A DNA stretch of 64,000 bases from Pestalotiopsis fici W106-1 (taxonomy: Eukaryota; Ascomycota; Sordariomycetes; Amphisphaeriales; Sporocadaceae), in assembly GCF_000516985.1 (NCBI RefSeq), contig NW_006917091.1:6921521-6985520 (forward strand). The letters are read 5' to 3'. The position numbers and the translations under genes were made by a program. This document shows, piece after piece, positions 13,442-23,776 of the stretch (within the stretch, counting starts at the first letter, position 1; each line of letters begins with the position of its first letter). Under the pieces are notes generated by a model, which made no database searches, was not told where the DNA came from, and worked only from the letters and a program-made list of their open reading frames with translations.

Positions 13442-14823
13442 ATGGATCAGAAATCTGAAAATATATACTTACAACCATCCAGATCAAGGACCAAGGACCA
13501 CTTGTCACTCGTGGATTCACCCCGGAGCCTTCACTTTAACATTAGTCGACCGGCATCTTCACAAGGGACCCACCCACCGGCTCTTATAAGTCCGGCCTCC
13601 CCAAGCTCCTCGACCTGTCCATCACCCCAATATTATCCATCTACATATAAGCTACCACGAAGTCACCCAGACCTTAGCAAGTCTGACCAACAACAACAAC
13701 AACAAGAAGACTATCGACACCTTCTTCACAATACACCCACATTCCGCATCGATCCAGCACGAGACAACGAACCAGTTGTTACTTCTCCTCCGACGTCAAC
13801 GTTGACATCCGCAAATATGAGGTACGCCGTGTCACCGATCTTCATCACTAACCACCAAAAGCTAAACGTTTCCTCTTTCTCCAGTGCTGTGGCAGTACAA
13901 TACGACACCAGGGGCGATATGGGATACCCTCGCTCTTCACTCACATGGCCGGGACTCGAGCCAAACGTGGATTTCCTCGGTCACGACCTGATGAGCCACG
14001 CAGGTTCAGATGCCAGCATGACGCCTCCTAGCACATCAAGGTCATCAACATCAAGCCCCCCGCGGGGCATGCTTACGCCCGAGCAGCGCGAGTTGAAGAG
14101 GCAACGCGACCAAGCACGCAGGGAGTCGAAATCATCTGTTCGCGCGCGCCGGGCCTTGAGCACTACTTCCTATGGATCAACATCGCCACAGATGAGCATG
14201 GCAGAGTTCTCGACAGCATCGCCAATGCCAATCTACACAACATCGCCTTCGCAAATCTCTCTTTTGACTGAGCCTGTAACTACTGTTCCCGGATCTTCTT
14301 ACATTCCATCTTATTCGACATCTCCTCTTCCAGAGCCGTCGGCCATGTTCACATCTCCTTTCCCTACGTTGTAAGTGTGCTTGCTTGTATCCAACCATAG
14401 AAGTCCGGGCTAACACATAGATTCAGGCCATCCAGCGGTTACATGGGCATGGAATACTCTAGCTTTCACCACCCACCACCTTCTCAGGGCCTCCATGGTC
14501 ACTTTGCCAGTGGTCGCCCCGCTTCTTTGTCGGAGCCAAACATGCTTTACCCTATGCCACCCGTTCTACCATCAGGGGGCGGACCGAGCCAGGAGACCGG
14601 CCACGTCAGAGTCGTCCAGAGCAGGCCAAAGCCACAATGTTGGGAACACGGATGTAACGGTCGGCAATTTTCAACCTTTAGCAATCTGCTACGACACCAA
14701 CGTGAGAAGTCGGGACAGGCCACGAAAGCATCATGCCCAAACTGTGGTGCCGAGTTTACAAGAACGACGGCTAGGAATGGTCACCTGCTGCACGACAAGT
14801 GCAAGTCGCGAAGGAACTCATAG
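13442..14823 (+). CDS. C2H2-type zinc-finger protein, probable transcription factor
   Basis: Three exons are proposed: 13442-13821, 13885-14370 and 14427-14823, giving 420 residues. The start is the first in-frame ATG; the open frame reaches back to 13295 but only through non-ATG codons. Intron 1 (63 nt) has donor GTACGC, a CACTAAC branch and acceptor CAG. It contains no in-frame stop, so reading through it adds 21 residues. Intron 2 has donor GTAAGT, a GCTAAC branch and two acceptors 6 nt apart (14420 or 14426). The protein is Ser/Thr/Pro-rich, with a Gln run near residue 83 and a basic segment after TPEQRELKRQRDQARR. Zinc ligands sit at the extreme C-terminus: C360, C365, H379, then C392, C395, H408, H411 or C414. 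The first finger lacks a normally spaced second His. A nuclear DNA-binding role is inferred from the fingers and the low-complexity N-terminus. No characterised orthologue is recognised. Confidence 0.82.
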
Positions 14824-17800
14824 ACGACACAAGATGAAAATCTTCAGCGATACTTGACCTTTACGAAGCATTTACGATAAAGCGTGTGTACAACTACGAA
14901 TTTGGATGGACGGACACCAAAAAATGGGCGATCGTTTCTTGGGACTATTCTCTTCGGCTTTTGTTTTCAACCTTGTTTTTTTGTTTTTCTTTTGACTTTT
15001 TAGACCCCCTCCAAAATTCTTCTTGGGGATGATTATAACCCCTTTTTCACTTTGGAAAAACCCGGGTTTTCTTTCTTCATTTGGATATATATATCTATAT
15101 ATTTTCTGGGCATTGCTTGACTCTTCGGCGAAAGAGTAGAATCACCAGTGGACAAGGCATTTCCGGCGTGGAGACGGCGTATATACCCCCCTCATGACCA
15201 CGTGTTTATAGGTCATGGCATTTTCCTTTGTTCTCTCTCGCCTGGACACTATTCAACCTTGTTGGTTTTATATAGCTACAATAAACATTCGCTCGTCATT
15301 CGGGAAAGACTTTTCAAACTTTTTACGCTCTCCTTTGCACATTTGAAAGAAAGAAACTTGGCCATTTTTTTTCCTTCTCTCTCTCGGATAATGATCAATT
15401 TCTGCCCCGAGGCCTTGGAACCACTAAAGTGAATGATCTGCACGACTACTATATTCGTCCACCTGTTTAAAAGGAAAAACTAGCCCTACGCATCATCATT
15501 TGTATCGACGGCGTATGCTAGTGCGTTCCCCAAGCGAGAGAGCGAAGCAAAACAAGAAACAGCGGCCGCGGGCCTTAGAGGCGCGCCAGTCCAAAGCCCG
15601 GAGGGTTCCAACACAATAAGAGGTTAGCAACTCTTTCGTGATTGGGTGACGACACGCAACTAAGCTCCAAACTACATCATTCATTCCAGGCTTCACAAGC
15701 GGCCGCTACCTAATTACCTCCTTTTTAATTACACCCGTCACGCCGTTTTTCTGCCTTTATTTAAGCTATTCGGACCAACTAAAACTACCTGACCCTTCAT
15801 TCTAGCTCACCTGCCCTAAAAGAGCGTACCCGAACAAATTCCCTAAAGTGTTCCGGAAACAACCCCGGCCGCGGGCAATACTGCTGCTTGTTCCATGGTG
15901 ATTTTTCTTGTCTTTTGCTATCCATCTCATCTCAAGTCGTCCGGAGTTTACCCATTTTCTTCTCTCTCATGTTTCCATAATGACGTTGGTTTTGGTCATG
16001 TGCAAGGTGGATTTTTTTTTTTTTTTTTTTTTCATTTGTACGAGCGGTTATCTCGATTATAGCGTTAATGAATGGGTTGCCATGCAGAACCTAGACGTCC
16101 ATCACTGGCTGTCAAAAGACTTCTACCATTTAACTCTCATGTTGGGCCTGTCTAAGTCCTGGCCTCCATGGCCCTTTTCCTGCGGGCTCGTTAAACAAGC
16201 CAATTAGCAAACGATCTTGTTATCCCCCCTGGACCTGCGCCCGGACTTATACAACCTATAACAAGTCTTTTCCGGGGCATGCAGAGGCCGAAAACCCGAC
16301 GAATCGCACTCTGTCTTTATGATGCATTATGTTACATTAACGCCTGCCCGCGGCAGGATCAGGAACACCAAGAGTGCCCTTAGAGAGACAAGAAGAGCGT
16401 GGGGGAAATAGAAAACAATTGGTGGGAAGACGGGGGGAAAGGAGAAGAGGGGGGACGTGGTTTGTTAGAAAAAAAAGAGAAAGCTACATCATTGTCGAAT
16501 GACTGAATGGCATTCTTTCTTGTCTGTCTAGCCGCCGGGCCACGAGACCATTCATCGCTGCCGCGGTTCCCGGGGATGCGCCATCCGTTCTGTGTGGCGT
16601 TTTCTCTACAAACTGTCGTCATAATGCCCAAAAAGAACAAAAAAAAAGTATGCCCTTCCAAGCACACTCGTGCTCTTCAAGTCTTTTGACGTCGAAGTGA
16701 GGGTCTACAATGCCCACGGCTATTCCCACAGAGGGCTAGTTCAATAGGATCTGTTATTTCAAAACGTTTATTCTCTTTTTCCTCCTGCGAGGGCCTTCCC
16801 CCAAAGGCCATGGCGTGACTCCAGGTGCTATAGATAGATAGGGCACTAGATAGCGGGAGGAACAACAAAGCCTCGGGACCCAAAAAGGCCCAGCTGGATC
16901 AGCAAAGTACTACACAGAGATAGGCCAGATTTTATTCCCCCTCATCCTCTCATCGTGACTTGCATTGAAAACGGAAGCCTAGAGCAACGGACGGCTAGGG
17001 CAGAGAGGCAAGCAGGGGAGGGGGGGTTTCTGCAATGAGGAAGGAAGGATTTCTTGTGATCATCGCCCGTTTTCCAATTCGGACCAGGACGCCGATATGA
17101 TATCTGGTTTGGGAATGGAGGAGGGGGGAAACATCCTCCAGTGGTTGACAAAGATAGCACACGAAGAGAAGAACCCAATGAAGCCAGCATCTTTTTACAC
17201 TTGAAACAAGCAAAGCCACTGAGAAAAGAGGCTATTTTGCGTTGCTCTCTTTTTTTCTCCCCGTCGTCGACGGCACCGATGGTAAGCATATTGTTCTCTT
17301 TCTTCATTCGGTCCCGCAATCCTTACCCGCTCGGCGACCATTTTGATTCTTTTTTAGTCAACGGTGACGGGGTCGGCGAGCCATGTGGATTTGTTTCCGA
17401 TTAAGAGGATTCAAGGCAAAGGCATGCATGCATAGATGAAATGATCGATGATGGCTGCAGGCGTGACAACGGGAAAAGAGGGGATATGGTTTGTGTCTTG
17501 TGTTTTGATCTTTCTTTCCTCTGTGTTGCACAGCCCATCTCCCTGCCAGCGCAGCCAAAAATAGAATACCAGCAGGCTGCAAGTATGTTCAGTATGGTGG
17601 TGGTTAGTCAAGGTATGGTAGGTTGAGTTAGGCAAGGTTGGGTTAGGTAGCGTGTGATGGGCTGTAGCCTGTCTGTCCCCCAGAGTCTCCGACAGAGTGG
17701 TCAGTGGCTCGGGGCGACTGGGGGGTGGGTGGGAGAGCGACAGAGCGCAAGTGTAGATCTTTCTTGGGAAAAAAAAGAAAAGCCAAGGGTGACCCAAGAC

Positions 17801-20800
17801 ACTTGACCCCATCCCACCCCCCTGGTTGATGGGAGGGGTTATTGCACATCACCAAGTGGTATCCCAAGGTCACATTGGGAATAGTATAGTAGTGAAGCCC
17901 TTTAATTGCGGGACCGGGAACCTTACCTTGACCTTGCGACTTGTGATGCTTGACCAACCCCCCTCCCTGTCTTCTTGCGCTAGAGAAAAAGGACCGGACC
18001 CGAGAGACTGACGCGACTGAAAGTGAACAACTCAATAGGGCTTAGTATACGACCCAAGCTCGGACTCTGGGTCTTTCAGGGTGGGAACTTCCTAACCAGG
18101 ACTATAACCAAGAACCCTTGCTCGGTCTAACGTAGCTGGGGGGAAACTCGCTCTCAGTCTTTTCGTCTCTGTCTTGGGCCACGGCAGCGCACAAGGAAGC
18201 GGGCAGACATCCGTTGAGTTCATAAATGAGCAGGGTAAATCGCGGGAACGAGTGACCGATGATATCCTGGAATTCCACCAGATAGGCCAGTTCTATTCTT
18301 TGGTCGTCAGACGTTTCTTTTTGTCTTTTCTTTCATTACCCCTTCGTCGTCAAAGCGAACATTAGCTCGGTGAATATGAAGCAGCTTGCTCTCCGCCGCA
18401 ATCTATCATACCCATCAACGACATGGTAGGCCATGTCTTGATAGGTATCCGTGTGTTGTTCTCGTCGGCCTCTCTTCTCTCTCTCTGTCTTTCTTTGGAC
18501 CCTGTTACCGGTTGGGGACAAGGGGAGAAAATGATCACGAGGGGCAGGCGAAATTTTGACACAAAAAAATGAAGTCTCCAAAGGCCAAACGTTATGCGGA
18601 GACGAATTTGTTTTGAGAACTTGACCCAATAGGAGCATGCTCCGCTCAGGGTATGGGAACGGATTTTCCGTTCCGGCAGCCTTGATGGGCTGTTGGGGAG
18701 AGATTCGGAAGCCATGGCCATATATGACGGAGCACCACTAGGGCACACCCCATTCTGCGAACTAAGCGACAGCCAAGGACAGGCCAGGTCGTGCTGTCCT
18801 TCATTTCAGCAAAGACGTGTCGCTTTATCGCCAACCCTCCAAGTAGCGAGCTGGCGGCGAACGTGGTCAGGGAAGCGACCAAAGCAAAAAAAGATCATTC
18901 TCAGCATCAAATCACAGCAAAGATTACACATGATCATGTTCGACTTTGTGTCACTCTCGTCAACGACAAGTCGTGGAAAGCAATTAATCGGCTCTCGCTT
19001 ACGGCCAGCGGCAGTTAGCTTCCGGTCACCACCACCCCGGGAGGATTCGACATCGGCGTCGGTGCCGAAGACACTAGTTGGTGTTGTTGTCGAAAGGTGC
19101 CGTACATCATTGTGCCGGCGGCATCTGCAAGTCAATTAATAGTCTCCGCGGACGGGCCACATATAACGCGTTACTTAATTTACTGGGCTAGGTTATTCAC
19201 AGGTAGGTCGAAAGAAAAACCCAAGGGCCCGGCGATCCTGGTCTACTTGGAGAAATGATAGGCTGAGTCTGTGTCACGGTTACTGACGGTACCTACCCGT
19301 TGTCGTTTGATGACTACGAACACTCCCAGCCCACAGTGGAGCCTCTTTCAAAGGCCAGGACATTAAAGTATCCCGATACTTGGATGAGTACTTGCACACG
19401 CTGGCACAACATATGGAGTCGAAAACCCACATCATGGTGATCGCATCATAGGACCGGCGATTGATTAAAAACACCAACGCCGATATCAATCAACAATGTC
19501 TGCCTCCTGAATTTGGGGGCCAATGAACCACACGATTTTGTCACGCCGCTCCCTCCATGTGCAGGTACGAAAGCGACGCAATCAGCCCCTGACTATACGT
19601 CTTCCGATTGGCTTTGGCTAAACGATCTGCTAAGAGACTGGTTCAATCTGAGCTAATGCTCTATACAGCACTTCGTAAATACTGGGAGAAGATTACATTA
19701 TCGCAATATTCGCGCCCTCAACCTCTTTGCTGAGAAGAGTGTCTCATTATAGTCGAATAAGCAGATGACACCGAAAAAGGGACTTGGACCCTACATGGAG
19801 TTGCGCAGTCGCCAAGGGAAGACCTATTCTGCCTATTCATGTGCATCACTGAGACCTTATCATTGGCTGGTAAGCACAGTCATGTCAGTTTCTCCTCGGG
19901 AACCCCAAATAGTCGAAATGGATGCCATGTCGTGACTGCTTCTCCGCCTCAATCTAGAAAAGGTCCCAAACTCGATACACACATCCAGGTGATAGATACC
20001 TTACGAAATGCACTTGGCTCAACGCCCCTGAGACCAATGTATGCATGCTGACTACTCCAAAAGGCGGAGGACAGGGATTTCGCGCTGCCTCGGTGGGCCG
20101 CTGATAGCTGCCCGTCGGTGCCGCCTTGGACAATGAATCTATTCTCCGATATTCGTCGTACGGGAGTCATACAGCTCCGCCATTCAACGGTTGCGGCGCC
20201 ATGGGAGTAGCTCAGTGAGCACCAAGGGGCGATGCAATATATACTGTTATCAACTCAAAAAAGTCCGTGTGTGCGTCTTGTTCCAGCCGTACTGAAGCTG
20301 CTTCTTGCGATGCCAGCAGGCCTTTGGGCTCAGTGCCCTTCTCTGGCGAGTGCTGAACGCTGTCTTGCGCTTTCTGTTAACATTGCCAGATTTCATCACC
20401 GAAAAGGCGGAAGGCCGACACTTTTCCAAGTCAAACTCTGCCTTGCCGGCTGCCCATGCAAATGCAAATCATGTCATGCGTGCAGGACTCCAAATCTGGT
20501 GTAACAGACGGCCGTTCCAGGTAACTGGGTGCGGTAAGCAGGCCCCCAACTTGAAGAGCGCATGTCAGAAACAGCCATTGCCATGGATGCCGAATGGGCA
20601 AGATAGAAGAGTTGCCTATCAAACAGGTACAACCACACACCCCGACGCCCATTTTCTGACAATCTTGCACTTCAGAACAATGTCATGGTAAGCCATGTCA
20701 AGATAGCCAAAGCTGCCCATACAATCATCCCTGGCGAAAAGTATGGCGCCTGTCGTGTACTGTGCCGTGTCCTACAAACGTGCGGACTTTCCAGCCTCGG

Positions 20801-21337
20801 GCGCTCGCTGCTGAAGATTGAGGCGTCGCCGATCGCAGCAATTCAGCCGGGTGTCCCGACAATGACCAATCAATGGCCTCAAGTATTAGGTTTTACGCAC
20901 CAGCCATGAACCAGCTGCTGCAATGACTGGGAGCTTGCGCAATTCCCTGTTAACACGCAAACCGATAAGAGTCGAGCCATACATAGCATACTTTATTAGC
21001 AAATCGTTTACAGTCCCTCTGTGTAGGAAACCCGACATGAGCCCACTACACTGCACGCAAAGTAAGCTACCTTAAGCAAATCTACAATGCAATGACGAAA
21101 CAGTAGTACTGTGCTTACAGAGTACCGGCGACCTACATACGTTCGCTGCCATCTGATAACCCGGGCCGGTCAAGCAACGTTGGTGTGCGACTATCGACGG
21201 GTTCTCGAGTTCCCGGGTGGGTGGGGAAGAACTCAGTGTGCATGGCGTTCTTCTCTCAGCCATGGTCTACGAGCGAGGTAGGCAGTGTGGGAAGCACGAC
21301 ATGGACTAGCTATGGGATACTCAAGTAGCTGAAGGTA

Positions 21338-21604
21338 TTGCTGAAGAGCGCTTCGCCAAAGATGCAAGTATCATCACTCTCGCCGGGCGCACACTTTGGA
21401 CTGAACCTTTTTCTCAGCCTCGGTCTATGTGATGGCCTACAGCATACGATTCCAGTCAATGCCTGCCAGGCTTGCCACGAGGTCTACGACATGGAGGTGG
21501 GTTACACGGCTGATTTGTTCTCGATGCAGCAGAAGCAGCACTCGGTCTTCTGGAAGTCCAGCAAATCTGACGCCCCCAAGGACCTTGCTTGGCTTACTGA
21601 ATAG
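21338..21604 (+). CDS. Weak coding-like frame, possible exon or gene relic
   Basis: This 88-codon open frame ends in TAG. It stands out because its last 45 or so codons favour C or G in the third position, as real fungal exons do. It has a short hydrophobic stretch (LNLFLSLGLC) followed by a CQAC pair and a polar tail. An upstream ATG in good context at about 21265, followed by a GTAGGC donor, could be a first exon, but no convincing full model was found. No family is recognised. A remnant of a small secreted protein or a chance frame are both possible. Confidence 0.2.
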   Translation: MLKSASPKMQVSSLSPGAHFGLNLFLSLGLCDGLQHTIPVNACQACHEVYDMEVGYTADLFSMQQKQHSVFWKSSKSDAPKDLAWLTE

Positions 21605-21712
21605 TTGGAGCCAACCAGGGTTCTTTTGGAAAAGGACAGGCACGTAGGTAGAGAGTACGCAAGCAACGACTATGTGCACTGGTACACAACTGAAGACTGA
21701 AAAGACCCGCTA

Positions 21713-21744
21713 CAACACACACACGCACACACGCGCACATACAC
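21713..21744. repeat. AC-rich microsatellite
   Basis: Runs of CA/AC broken by single CG steps make a short dinucleotide repeat. Confidence 0.7.
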
Positions 21745-22970
21745 CCCCTCTCTTTTCTCAGTCCAGCCAGTCAATCTCATTCTGCAATAGCTTAGGGCTG
21801 ACTCCAGTGGCACGGGTCGATGTTCCCGCCCATCTGCTCATTGTCCAATTGAACGAGGCCATGACGTCCCGTCGGTATCCAATATTCTGCTACGATTGTG
21901 ATGGCAGGCGAATGAGATGCTCGGAACGCACCCCGACGCCCCGACTGCGTATCTGCTCACCGTTTACCTCATGAATGATATTCAGTGAGTGGGCGAAGAA
22001 TGTATGAAGCGGCCGCGTGTGGATCCTCAGCCCATTTGTGTGTAGCACGTCTTCATTGGCCTTTTGTTAGGGTGCGTTACATGGATGAGTGCACCACTTA
22101 TATCGTACACACTTGTTACTTGTCCCTAGGGTGCCGATTGCGAGGTTCTGGTCAGTAGCTACCCCTCCCATTATTGACGGAGACTTTTTTTCTTCTCATG
22201 TTTGTCTCCCCTCAATCGCCTAGGTCTGCCCCGTACGTACGGTGGCCTTCAGGGCCAGTCGCCTAACAGGAACCCGCTGTCTGATTCGTCCCAGCACAAG
22301 ACACCCGTCTAGTCTGCTCGCCCAACCGGTGGACTTGAAGCCGACTTGTGTCTCATTGGTCAGTACGCGAGGCCGCATACCTCTATTTGCTTATTTGAGC
22401 CAAGCTCGATGGTCTCTTCGAAATTGCTATGGATCTATCAGACCCCTCGTTCTGCTAGCTTCAACAGCCCGGAAATAGAAACAGGCAATAAGGGCAGAGT
22501 TTGATAAACCAGTAGAATACCGTGCAGAGCGGGGGGGAACTTCTTTCCACTACGATACGTACTCGTCCCTTCAAGCTTCCGAGTGGCAGGGGGAAACTTT
22601 GAATAACCTTTGGGTCTAGGGATCAACCATGGTGTTGAGCCGTTAGTGGGCAGATGCTTGAATTGCTAGCTACCTGGCACCTGGTGTTACCTGTGAGGGC
22701 CTTTCCTATCCCCCAAGTCGCACTCGGTTCAGGTCGAGGCCCGGGATACACGGGGAGCAGGGAAGAGCCCTGAAATGCCCCTTTTTTCTCGACGCACGCC
22801 AGTACATTGACTTCAAGTGTGGGGTTCTGGACAAGTACTGATAGTCTCACACCCATAGCTTATTCTTCTCCTTTGTGCCAGGGAAAAGGGCTTAGTCGGA
22901 TCGCTTACCCAGTAGGCGCCATAGACGCGCGTGGAGAAAGAGCCTACCTAGCTTGGAAATCAGACGAATC

Positions 22971-23012
22971 GTGGCGTGGGCGTGGCATGGGCGTGGCATG
23001 GGCGCGGGCGTG
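22971..23012. repeat. Short GC-rich tandem repeat
   Basis: A unit close to GGGCGTGGCAT occurs twice in tandem, flanked by shorter GGCGTG copies. It lies about 770 nt before the APC2 start. Function unknown. Confidence 0.6.
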
Positions 23013-23776
23013 GACGGCCCCGAGAGCGACAAGTCGCAACCGTTGTGAGCTTAAACTTGCCCACGTATGTCGCATCGACTCTTCTATTCTCTGTGCGTTC
23101 CTAGTCTATCTTGATGAGTCTTGACAACCTTACTGCTTTGCGGCACAGGCAGTAGGGGAGAAGAAAAAGGAAATTATGATGGCTGCACGTTTGATTCTAT
23201 AGATAGCGAACTTCGTTAGACATTGCCAAAACCGTTTGTCTACCCTGGTTGCACTGACCCGCTCGTTCACCTGTCCCCTAACTCTGCTCATACAAGCGTG
23301 TGAGAAGTACCTTACTGCTCAACATTTGTTCCCTTCAATGCTGTCGCTGCAAGATGACCTAATTCACAACATTGAATCATCTGCCCGTTTGCCAGAAGTC
23401 CCCACCTGGGACCACCTGGCCCCACCCTCTTTGTTTTTGTTTTTGGCGGTGCATTTTCGGCCCCCAAACCCCAGCCAGCATCTCTGAGCCAAGCATCACG
23501 ACCGAACCTATCGCCATTAGACGTCAAACAAGCTACATTAGCTTGCCTCGAGAAGGGGGGTCCGCCGCAGCAAAGACGAAAATAAATCCTGCAGCAGCAC
23601 GTGGCAGTAGCTGACAGCCACCATCAGATGCAAACCTGTCCCATCGCGGCAGGATCATGGTGCCGCAAGACTAAGCTGGACTGTACAGGACCGGGCAGGG
23701 ACAGGACAAGCAAGACCTGACCAGACTCTGACTGCATCAAAGCGGCGCGTCTCCCAAAGTACTGCCCATCGATATC

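Larger units (their letters stand above)
14824..23776. other. Gene-poor interval between C2H2 gene and APC2
   Basis: The first 300 bases are T-rich and probably hold the 3' UTR and polyadenylation region of the C2H2 gene. The rest shows only short chance frames. Recognisable items are a 21-nt poly-T run at 16012-16032, an AC-rich repeat near 21.72 kb, a GC-rich short tandem repeat at 22971-23012, and one weak coding-like stretch at 21338-21604. The last 500 bases are the likely APC2 promoter. Confidence 0.55.
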
